Shown here piece by piece: positions 35,696-44,567 of a stretch of 44,567 nt of DNA. Under the pieces are notes generated by a model that saw nothing but the letters and a program-made list of their open reading frames with translations, had not been told where the DNA came from and made no database searches. The position numbers and the translations under genes are program-made. The DNA is from Rhizophagus sp. LPA8_4_AMF (Eukaryota > Glomeromycota > Glomeromycetes > Glomerales > Glomeraceae). Numbering within the stretch: the first letter of the stretch is position 1; each line of letters starts with the position of its first letter. The DNA is taken from the NCBI GenBank assembly GCA_021464525.1, contig JADRCO010000192.1, forward strand, positions 1-44,567. The letters run 5' to 3'.

Positions 35696-36261
35696 AACAC
35701 AACAACTGCTGTTATAACGAAAATTATGTTTTTAAGTATGAATTTTCGATAATGCTAATTTCGAATTAGTTTTAAAAAATCACGAGAAAAACTTCATTAT
35801 ATGCAGAGAGAGTACCTCAGGTAACTGATGGTATGTTTGATTGCCCAAAATTTTTTAAAATATTTTAAAATATCTTAAAAATGAATAGTATAAATATTTT
35901 GCGTTCCTTGAAATGCTTTACAAAAGAAAATTTTAATGTTATTATTCTCTGTCTTTTTTTTTAAAAAAAAAAATCATCAAAACTTCTGTTTATTAAAATT
36001 TCAGAAAAAAAAGTTTGTCCCATATTTTTAAATTCTTTCTTAAAGATATCATATATCTGAATCTGGTTAAATATCTGAAGCGGTATAGTTTAAATTTTTA
36101 CGTGAATTCATTTTATTTTATTTTTTTCTTTTTTCTTCAATATATAAAGTATTTTATCGTTCTTCTTCATAAAACTATGATAATATCATGGCATTAGTCA
36201 TAATTACGAAAGTACTGTAAGTTAAATAACAACAGTTTAATTTTCAAAATTATAATTAATA
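35696..36261. other. Intergenic, convergent 3' ends
   Basis: AT-rich spacer between the orphan gene stop and the stop of the BTB-TLDc pseudogene; nothing else is visible. Confidence 0.55.
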
Positions 36262-37665
36262 TTAATTGTTGGCTTTAATAAAAGTTTCAATTTCCTCAAT
36301 AATATAAGATGTAGATGTATTAAAAATATTTTCATAAGTATTTTGATAATTATTAACATATAAAATTTTATCTTTCATATAAAGTACACCCCAACCAAAA
36401 TTAAATGCTGTCCGATTGTAATCCACCATAGCTTCGAAATAACTTACTACACGTCCTATTTTCATATTTTGAGTATCTTCATTATTTTCAAATGAGAAAA
36501 TAAAGTTATCTGAAGAATAATAAAATGGTAATGATACACTTTTACGTAGATTCTTATCCATTGAATTAAATCCAATAGAACTATATCCACCAAATATTTT
36601 GTTTGATTGTTTAACTAAAACATAACCCGCTATTCGACTATTACATTTATTTTTAAATGATTCATTATTAATTCCATCACGACTACCACGATAAGTGAGT
36701 TCAAATTTATGAGATGGATTTTTATCCATCCAATTAACAATTATATTTGCAAGTTTTGGTTTTATAATATTTGATTGGGTTCTGTGTGGTGAAGTTGGTG
36801 AAGTATCCTCATAATAAAATTTCTCAATTTCTTCATAAATATGACTAGGAATAATAGCCTTATAAGGATTTACTTTTTCAAATAAATCACTACAAGAGGA
36901 ATAAATTGATTTAATGTTTTCTTTAACGCTTTATAATTCTCATTATTCCACTCTGCTCTATTACTTCCAAGATCCGGAGTTTGTTCAATACCCCATTTAA
37001 TTAGATAATCCCAAATGTCAACTTCTTCAATTTGTAAGTCATCTCTTTTAAGTAAACTAAAAAGGATTTCCTTATCTAGTGAAGGAAAAGTTTTTGAACC
37101 GATAAGAAGTTGTGGATCCTCACAAATAAACTCAAGACAATAATCTTTTAATTTGCAGCTTTCAAATTTAAACGCAGTTTGAAGAACAAGGGTAATATTT
37201 TTATGGACCAAATTACTTTGTTTTTCGATTAAATAATCTTGAATATGTCCAAATAACTCTTCAAGTAGTAATTCATCGGATACAACTAGCAAATCAAGAA
37301 TGTCATTACCTGAGTGTTTGGTTAAATCAAGTTCACCTGTGTAAATATATCTTAATTAAAATAATATAAATATAATATTATTATTTAAACGAATTATTTT
37401 AAGATTAACAAAACATCTTACTTTAAAATTATGTCAAAAATATTTGGAGTAACATTTGGTTTACTAAACGTAATCATATTATCTTTTTTTATAATTCAAT
37501 TAGTTGAAAGAGCACTTTTAAAATATGGAGAACGAGCACAGAATGTGCACGAAATTCTTTTGTATTTTGATTGTCACCAACTTGAATAATAACGTTGTAA
37601 TCGTCAGCATCATTTAATAGTAAGGAAAGGTCTTTTGAAAGACTAGAATGAAAAGTTAATGTCAT
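36262..37665 (-). pseudogene. BTB-BACK-TLDc domain protein, degraded
   Basis: From the ATG at 37665: a BTB domain start (MTLTFHSSLSKDLSLLLND, then EFRAHSVLV), a spliced BTB end (YIYTGELDL), a BACK domain (LLEELFGHIQDYL, CLEFICEDP, SLLKRDDLQIEEVDIWDYLIKWG), and a TLDc domain (YRGSRDGINNESFKNKCN, IFGGYSSIGFN, YYSSDNFIFSFEN, FNFGWGVLYM). Lesions are a small deletion near 37533 after HSVLV, a TGA at about 37496-37498 where relatives have Trp, a frame change in a T-run near 37485, and a frame change with lost residues near 36890 between BACK and TLDc. TLDc proteins relate to oxidation resistance; BTB-BACK partners adapt substrates to Cullin-3. This family is strongly expanded in Rhizophagus. The TLDc frame alone is open for 155 codons. 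Confidence 0.85.
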
Positions 37666-37804
37666 CTTTTTTATTTTATTTATTTATTTTTTTTTAAAAA
37701 ATAATAAAAAAATAAAAAAAATAAAAATGTGGCGTACACATTGTTTAACTTTTGTGCGATTTTTTTATTAGTACAAATGTTACACGAAAAGTATCGGAGA
37801 TAAA

Positions 37805-38225
37805 TCAACAATAATTAATATTTGCAATTTCCTCACTACTTCTATTATCATCTCCATCAGTCACGACAACCAAAATCCAGGGACGAGAAACGTCACCTCT
37901 ATTTCGAAAGATTTGTATGATATCAACAATACTGTTATAAAGATGAGTGCCATTTTCAGTATTATTTAACCTGTTAAGAGAACGATAAAGTAATTCTTTA
38001 TTATTAGTGAAGGTCTTACACATAAATAGAAAGAACGTAACGTATTTAAAAAAAATTGTACAAAAACAGTACATAATATGGGATTAAAAGGGAAATATCA
38101 TTCACCTGCCTAACCGTCATATAATCATTGAATGTCGCAATACATCCACGATCAAATCCATCACGATGTAAATTTTTTACTAGTTCATTACTTGCTTTGA
38201 TAGCGCAACTTATTTGAGTATCCAT
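37805..38225 (-). CDS. Truncated von Willebrand factor A (vWA) domain protein
   Basis: Two exons, 38225-38106 and 38014-37805, encode 109 aa. Visible vWA features are the helix AIKASNELVKNL, strand CIATFND, a THLYNSIVDIIQ helix and a strand VVVTDGDDN carrying the later metal-site Asp. The first strand with the DxSxS MIDAS signature is missing: the ATG is preceded by an A/T low-complexity tract instead. It is therefore about half a domain, and either a 5'-truncated relic or missing an unseen upstream exon. Function in metal-dependent protein binding is doubtful. Confidence 0.65.
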
Positions 38226-39459
38226 TTTTTTTATTTTTTATTTTTTATTTTTTTTTGATAGTGTATGTCTTAACGCTAGTTTGTAGCCTATATAAATATC
38301 AGAAATATATACACGGAATTTGTGCTCCTTTAAGTAACAAAAATTTCACAAGGATATTCGTTATCTATGAATAATCGAAATTGATCTGATGATTAACAGA
38401 TTTCCTTTTAAAGAATAAATGGAATGAAAAAATCGGATAAAATCAGACTGATGTGAATACGCCCATTTCTTTGTTTGCATTACTTAAAAACAGGGCATTG
38501 GACAAGTTTTTTCCCAAATTGTCATTATTATCAATAAATTTTATTAGAATAAAAATCTTTTTTAAAAATTGATAATAGTGAATGTGGTTGCAAGGCATTT
38601 GTATGTATTATTTACCAATTGAGCTGTGGTAACTCATGATAGTTACATGATATTACTGATTTCATGGCTATCTTAAGAAAAATAATTAAATAAACAAGAT
38701 AAAATCATTTTTAACTTCATGATCTCAATAATCTTTAGTTTCATAGTAATAATATAGAATATTAACTAAATAAACATTAATGATGACTATGAAGATAAAT
38801 CAATTTTTATTTTTCAAATAAATAAATATTTGTACAAAGGGAACGTTTAAGCGTCTTGTTTCCTTTTAGAATAAAGATCAACCCATATTTAATATTCCAA
38901 AAGATTGACCTTTCTTTTTTTTAACAATAATGGTCAAAATACAAAAATTTGCAGAATTGAGCGAATATAATTAATTATATTGAATCAATAATTTTAAGAA
39001 ATAAAAAAGAAAAATCATTGCGCAAGTGAAACAAGTTGATGATTCATTTCGTTATTTCTTGTAAAGCGAATCAGAGATTTGGAGCCATTACAAATTGCCT
39101 GTGAAAGTAGATTATCTTCTCAGAATTTGGCGTAAATACATGCCGTAAAAGAAGATAAAGGTAAAGTGAAATAATTTTTGTTATTGTATAATAAATCAAT
39201 TCAATGTCAGCTCAAATATGGAATGATAATCTGTGAAAATTGTGTTACGTTTATTTACTTCCTAATTAGAATAACTAAAATTATATTAGAATGTTTATTT
39301 TTATATTCGAAATTAAATGTCACACTGACCTTCCCGTGTGAAAATAAAGAATAACAAATAATATGTCATTGCACAGAAATTTTGGTGATGTCTTCTGAGC
39401 TGAGCTGAATTCTGATTCTATATAATCACAAAAATCAATTCCCTGATTGGAAGTACGGA
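38226..39459. other. Intergenic AT-rich DNA
   Basis: Begins with repeated 'tttttattt' units (38226-38262) that abut the vWA start. No gene is recognised in the rest. Confidence 0.5.
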
Positions 39460-40000
39460 AACTACCAAAGCCATGAAAACATTGGAAGAGACATTTTGTT
39501 ACCATAGGTAACTTCCTCAACATCATACTCTGGATCGGTTTCAGGATCGCTCCCAGAGATACTCCGTTCAAAATAATCTTTCTCAAAATTCTCGATATGG
39601 ATAGTTGAATTAAGCTGATCTACAACTTTTTTGCTGCACCCCTCCAAATCAAAGAAGTTTTAAATTGAGACATGAGCAAGCGATTTCTTTGATAGTTACA
39701 TTAGTAATATTACAATAACTAAGTTAGAGATGTTGGAGATTTGGACAGGAATGAACAACATTACAAATTGATAGTTCACTAATAAAATCACAATATGCAA
39801 GAAAACTTCTTATTTATTACATGTATGGACTTAGTGCTTCAATAATCTCATTCCCGATAATTTCATTACCATTAGTCCTAAATTCTTATAATTTTGGAGA
39901 GAATCTGAAGATAGCTACAATTATTGCATCACTTCGAAAAGGCATGTCACCACTAAAATCTAGATACTCTATATTGAGGCATTATTAACATATAAAGTTG
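39460..40000 (-). pseudogene. F-box/LRR protein relic (LRR end)
   Basis: Minus-strand reading gives cysteine-type leucine-rich repeats: ICNVVHSCPNLQHL, a stop, LSYCNITNVTIKEIACSCLNLK, then a frame change to LEGCSKKVVDQLN and IHIENFEKDYF followed by an acidic stretch. These are the C-terminal LRRs of the AMN1/FBXL-type proteins expanded in Rhizophagus. Several stops and one frameshift mark it as dead. No F-box is seen upstream. Confidence 0.7.
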
Positions 40001-40665
40001 CATGTCGAAAATAAAGAATTTTGACATGTCAAATATGTCAAAAATTTATAGACAATCGTCAATAAAACAGATTATTCAGATACCAGTCAATACATTATTA
40101 ATTTCTAATAAGTTTAAGTATCAAACTTATTCTATCAATCGCATTACAAATTTATATTAATCACGTATTAAACAATCACGTTTTCACATGTCGTACCTGA
40201 AAAACAAAATGTATAAATAATTGAATAAATCAATTAAAAAATATTCTTTTCTTTTAAATTTTACAAAATATTTTAAGTGAGTGCTATATTTTTTTATATC
40301 AGTTTTTAAAATGGTGGATTAAACATTTACTTCTTATAGACATGTCAAAACCACCTTCCTCAGTTCTCAATTCAAAAGTTCATGAAAAAAAGTTTACTGC
40401 CTGACGATGATGAAAACTCAATTTTAACAGCACTTTCACTTAGCTTATGTATTTGGATAAAGACTAATAAAAAAAATTGATTCATGTATTTGCGAACAAG
40501 ATAAAGTAAAAGTATAAAGAACGCGTATATTTTGACTTACAAGAGTCACCATCAAGTTTTGCATTTTTTTTGTTCACTTTTTCCCTTGGTATTAGAACAA
40601 TTTCATTTTAGGCAACCTTTTTCTGAATATCAGTGTTATTGTTTTCAGGATAATCTGGCTGAACT
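40001..40665. other. Intergenic AT-rich DNA
   Basis: Nothing supportable; the plus-strand frame at 40532-40723 runs into the hairpin at 40666 and is probably chance. Confidence 0.5.
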
Positions 40666-40748
40666 GCTCATATCCGGCATGTTACGTCATTTATTGCCAA
40701 AAAAAAATGATATCCGGCAATAAATGATGTAACATGCCGAATATGAAC
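40666..40748. repeat. Long hairpin, 33-bp arms
   Basis: Left arm starts gctcatatccggcatgttac; the right arm 40716-40748 is its complement with three mismatches. The loop is 17 bp and repeats the 'tatccgg' motif. Likely a foldback MITE. Confidence 0.75.
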
Positions 40749-40778
40749 AATATAACCGTTATTAGGCTCAATATATGA

Positions 40779-40829
40779 ATGATCATTGTCATGTGCCACT
40801 GCATGGCACGATGACAGCCAATCATTCAA
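40779..40829. repeat. Second hairpin
   Basis: tgtcatgtgcca, a 5-base loop, then tggcacgatgaca, with outer aatgat/atcatt extending the stem after small bulges. It lies 30 bp after the previous hairpin. Confidence 0.65.
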
Positions 40830-41635
40830 CTACCCACCGTAATATTGATTACTCCAACTCTATAATATAGGATTTCATTATTTCATAAATGAAGTAGCGA
40901 AGGAAAATTTAAGTTCCGTAATAGGGATCTCTAAAGAAGAATATAAAAATTATGATAAACAAAAGACGGGCTAAAAAAAAACTAAATAATAACTGATAAT
41001 ATTATTATAATATTTTATAAATAATAAAAGTACTTTTTCTAAATAATATATGAAAAATTTATTGTTAATTTGGGTATCTTAATCAATATAGTATTTATTC
41101 ATCAATGTATATAAATTTTTAATAAACAGATGCCTAATTATCAAATGAAACGTATTAAAGCATACTGTTAATAATATTTTTATAATGATATAAAAAAGCA
41201 GTATAGTAATGAACCGAAGAGATACTGTACAAAGTTCAGTTATAATGTAAATTCCAATTTTTATGTTGTTTTGACTTGGACATTTTTCGTATCATATTTT
41301 TCACTTTGATTTTTTCCCTCTATTTACAAGAATAATTTTCCAAAATACAACAATTAACAAATTGATCCGCTCTTTTTCATAATAACTAGGAAATGGAATC
41401 TTGTTATGAGTCTGAAGTGAAATTCTTTTTTTTTTTTTTATTAATCAACAAATATAATTAAACTAAGAGAAAAATGGTTTATTGAAATTTTATTTATCAT
41501 AAATATACTGTTAAACTTAAAATGATACATTTATTTATAATGTATTTATTAGGTTTTATTAAATAGATAACGAATTTAAAATTTAATTATTTTTAACAGG
41601 ACTAGCAGTGAATGTCATAGAGAAAGAAACCTAAC
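40830..41635. other. Intergenic AT-rich DNA
   Basis: No gene or repeat is recognised. Confidence 0.5.
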
Positions 41636-42440
41636 AATAACAATAAAAAAGAATTTCAATGGTAAAAATGTACCAATGAACATGATAAAAGACGAAAACA
41701 AAAAATAATGAAAAATAATAAAAGAAATGAAATGGGATAAAGAGAAACAAAGGGAATGAGAAAGAAGAAAGGGAACGAATGAAGGAATGAAAAGAAACAA
41801 AGGGAATAGAAAGAGAACGAAAAAAAGATAAAGGGGAGTGAAAAAAAATAAAGGGAATAGAAAGGGAACAAAAAAATTAAGAGGGATAACGAAGAACAAA
41901 AATAAGAGATGATGAAAAGTAAAATAAGGAAAGGGGATGAAGAAGGAGTAAAAATAAGGAAGACCAAGGATGAAATTCATAAAAGATCAAGAAAAGATTA
42001 AGGAAAAACACATAAAGAAAAGGATGAATAAAGTTAATAAGAAACAAAATATAAGAAACAAAAAGAAAGCAACTTGAACCCTAAAAACAAAGTATCTTCA
42101 ACCGCATAAACAGAAGATCTTGAAGACTTAAAAAGAAATTAGAAATGAAATATAAGGAGACAAAAATAAAAAAAAAAGGAAAAAAGTACCTTTTCGCAAA
42201 CTGAAAGAACTTGAATATTAAGTATAATCACAAAACTGAAGAACTTAAAGACTAAAGAAAGGAACAAGAGGCAAGAAATGAATAATGTACTGTACCTTTG
42301 ATTACAGAACTGAAGCGCCGAAAGACCTAAAAGAAGGAAAGAAGTTAGCAATGACAAGCCAAAAAATGAATAAAATAAAGAAAAAAGAAGGAAACACTGC
42401 AGAACCGAAGAACCTAAAGACTAAAAAGAAAAAAAAGAAA
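41636..42440. repeat. Polypurine tract with degenerate repeats
   Basis: The plus strand is almost only A and G over about 41660-42000, with units like gaaacaaagggaat and gaaagggaac. Three copies of a gaagaacttaaagactaaa-like unit follow near 42240, 42310 and 42405. The minus strand gives long Phe/Leu/Ser open frames that are artefacts of composition. Confidence 0.75.
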
Positions 42441-42786
42441 ATTAAATTAGAAGCGAATTGTTAAAAAATAAAAATAGGAGCTTATTTATTCTTTATTCTA
42501 CGACTTATTTACTCTTGTTTGATAATCTCACCAGACGTGATAAGTACAAATTAAAATTTATCAATCTTTTAATAAAATGATATAAATTGAAAATTCAGAC
42601 AAAATAATAAGAATAAGTATATATATAATTGAATTGAAATATCATAAAAGAAATGAACTTTTTAATTATTGAGAGCTTTTAAGATTTTCAAAACTTTAAA
42701 TATATTCAAAGTATTAACATTTTGTTAAACAAGAAAATAATAATTTGCTAATTAATATCTTTATTTATAGTATGGAATTTACATTA
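42441..42786. other. AT-rich 3' flank of the F-box gene
   Basis: No gene is visible; likely the 3' UTR and terminator region of the minus-strand F-box gene. Confidence 0.5.
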
Positions 42787-44423
42787 TTACTGTAAATAAT
42801 TTTCTTTTACAAAGCAAAAAATATCAATATATAAATTATAATAATTTAAAACTTGAATATTATATAATTCTAATTCCTTTACTTTATCTTTAAAAGAAAA
42901 TAAATCTTCACATTTTTCATTAAAAGTTTCTAAAATAGCTAAATATTTAACTCTTTTCTTTTTCATAATATAATCTCTTATATAAGGAAAAATATCATCA
43001 CTTTCATTTTCCTTTTTATTTCTAATTTTAATAATTTTTTAATAAAAGTACTTTCAGAATTTTTTAAGAATACTTCTAAATCATTTCCATTAATTATAAG
43101 ATCCAAATTTAAATATTCTAATTTTAAAGGAAGAAATTTTCCTAAATTTTGTAATATATTTGAACTAAAATGATTATCATAATCAAGAGCATCAATTCTA
43201 AGATAATTAAGATTCTGTTTAATATTATCAATTAAATTAAATATTAAATTAATATTCAGATTATTTAACCCAACAGGTAAATATAAAAATTTAATTTTTT
43301 GACAATATTTTAAAACTGAATCAAATAGTTGAAGTAATTGATATGAATTATTTGTTACATAAATTCCCAAATCTTCTAAATTATTACCAAATTTTTGTAT
43401 TAATAATTTTAATGATTCAATATGTAATAATTCATTCAAAAATAAAGATTTTAATTTAAATGGTTTAGTAATATTAATCATTTGTTGAATAAATTTAGAA
43501 TCTAAAGAATGACAATAAATAATATGAATTGATTCTAAAACATTCAATTGATTAATTACTTCATTAAAAACAATTATATTGTTAAAATCAATATAATAAA
43601 ATACAATTATGTTTAATGTGTTTAAACAATTAGAATTCTTTAATGATAATAATGAGTGATATAAAGGAAAATTATTATAACCAAGTAAAATCTTTTTAAG
43701 ATTGTCTTGAGAATTAATAATTTGTGATAAACATTTTTCATTCATTGGATAATTACTGTAATATGATGGAAATAAAAAATAAAGTGAAGAAATTGAATTG
43801 CAATTAGAATTGAGAAACAATAAAAATTTTGTTATGGTTTCAGCTGTTATATAAAAATCTAATTTCAAAATTTTAATATCACGAATGAAATTTGGATTTT
43901 TTAAGATTAATTCAAATGCTTCATCAAAATATTCACATACTTGATGTGAAAGTAATGAAACTTCCAAACTACGTAATTTTACTTCATTTTCAATGAATAT
44001 TAAAAAAAGTGAACTATAAATTAATTTTGTGAAATTTGATATTTGTAAAGTACTTTGTACTGAATAACTTAATTGTGCCACCCAATTTTCGATAGAATTA
44101 CTAATTTTACGTGTATCCAAATGTTGAATAAAACTTGGATAATTAAAGAATGTATTTGAAGGGAATAAATTATTATCAATTCCATATTCATTTAATTTTG
44201 ATTTACCATCTTCATTTAAATGAGATAAATAAATATCAATAAAACGACAATTTAAGGTAGGAATCGAAAATGGGTCTTCCCATAATAATGGAATTGCTAA
44301 ACGACACCATAATCTATTAACCAATATACATGAATGTAATGTTTTATAATCATGATGAAAATATTGTATAATTTCATTTAATAATTCAGGTAAATCTCCT
44401 GAAAATATCTTTGAATATGCCAT
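42787..44423 (-). CDS. F-box protein with LRR-like repeats; C-terminal frameshift
   Basis: A single-exon frame from the ATG at 44423 runs 481 codons to a stop at 42978. Residues 8-50 form an F-box (LPELLNEIIQYF, SCILVNRLWCRLAIPLLWEDP). The remaining 430 residues are Leu/Asn/Ile-rich LRR-like repeats, as in the expanded F-box family of Rhizophagus. F-box proteins bind Skp1 and deliver substrates to SCF ubiquitin ligases. Near 43030-43040 the family tail moves to another frame: IRNKKENESDDIFPYI, MKKKRVKYLAILE and ELELYNIQVLNYYNLYI, ending at a stop at 42787-42789. So the real or ancestral gene is 42787-44423 with one 1-base frame change at an A/T run. As it stands, the protein ends at 42978 with a 10-residue non-family tail. 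Confidence 0.85.
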
Positions 44424-44567
44424 ATACAGTATTAAAACGAAAAGAGAGGAGAGAAAAAAAAGGGGGAATGAATTTCGGAGCGAACATTCCGTTTACCATA
44501 CAAATATTTACACAACGGTTTCAAAGTTCGCCACATCACATGAAAATGATAAACATGACGATCATCA
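44424..44567. promoter_or_regulatory. Putative promoter region of the F-box gene
   Basis: The 144 bp upstream of the ATG include a purine-rich stretch (44443-44466) and an AT-rich segment, catacaaatatttac, near 44498. The window ends here, so the promoter is incomplete. Confidence 0.4.

Noticed and set aside
36870..37292. A separate BACK-domain gene
   Set aside because: It begins at a TTG inside a continuous BTB-BACK-TLDc alignment; it is an interior piece of the pseudogene.
41615..41980. Phe/Leu-rich 'membrane protein' frames
   Set aside because: Produced by the polypurine tract on the other strand; two overlapping frames of the same character confirm low complexity.
1..44567. CRISPR array, tRNA or rRNA genes
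   Set aside because: No regularly spaced perfect repeats, no TpsiC-like box with cloverleaf and no rRNA-like conserved stretch were seen by eye.

Overview
This window is nuclear DNA of an AT-rich, intron-rich fungus, most likely an arbuscular mycorrhizal fungus close to Rhizophagus irregularis (Glomeromycotina). The basis is short GT-AG introns of about 50-150 bp in nearly every housekeeping gene, strongly A/T-ending codons, and family content typical of that genome: expanded F-box/LRR, BTB-TLDc and kinase-like proteins, PIF1-like helicase relics, LINE relics and many small palindromic elements. The species name is inference. No tRNA, rRNA, CRISPR array or bacterial-type operon was seen.

Layout. 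1-3.8 kb is AT-rich DNA with one palindromic element and no supportable gene. 3.9-17.7 kb is a compact core-gene island with six apparently intact multi-exon genes: RNase P/MRP subunit Rpp40 (-), a gamma-butyrobetaine dioxygenase-like protein (+), autophagy protein ATG16 (-), the Rab7/Ypt7 GTPase (-), complex I subunit NDUFA12 (-) and an SLC35F5/THI74-like transporter (+) sharing a divergent promoter with NDUFA12. I joined exons by splice phase for all six. The Rpp40, dioxygenase, ATG16, Rab7, NDUFA12 and transporter models read through without a lesion.

17.7-33.6 kb is an accessory, decaying region. It holds a protein with a nuclease-fold-like N-terminus and a kinase C-terminus whose frame breaks twice (-), a PIF1-like helicase pseudogene (-), a second kinase-like pseudogene (+), an aldo-keto reductase pseudogene (+) carrying a 143-bp terminal-inverted-repeat element with a perfect 9-bp target duplication, a LINE 3' remnant with RNase H (-), a kinase-tail-like fragment (+), an F-box relic and a minisatellite.

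34-44.5 kb has an unrecognised three-exon gene with an acidic repeat tract (+), a BTB-BACK-TLDc pseudogene (-), a truncated vWA-domain gene (-), an F-box/LRR relic (-), two strong hairpins, a polypurine tract, and a long F-box gene (-) whose conserved C-terminal tail is cut off by one frame change.

Functionally, ATG16 (autophagosome conjugation scaffold) and Rab7/Ypt7 (late endosome/vacuole fusion) sit head-to-tail on the same strand. The rest of the island is ordinary housekeeping. The accessory genes belong to signalling or ubiquitin-adaptor families that turn over rapidly in these fungi, and the window captures several stages of their decay. I did not find a convincing new multi-gene system. 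The best candidates for something new are the frame-broken nuclease-like/kinase gene, the acidic-repeat orphan and the small inverted-repeat element families.
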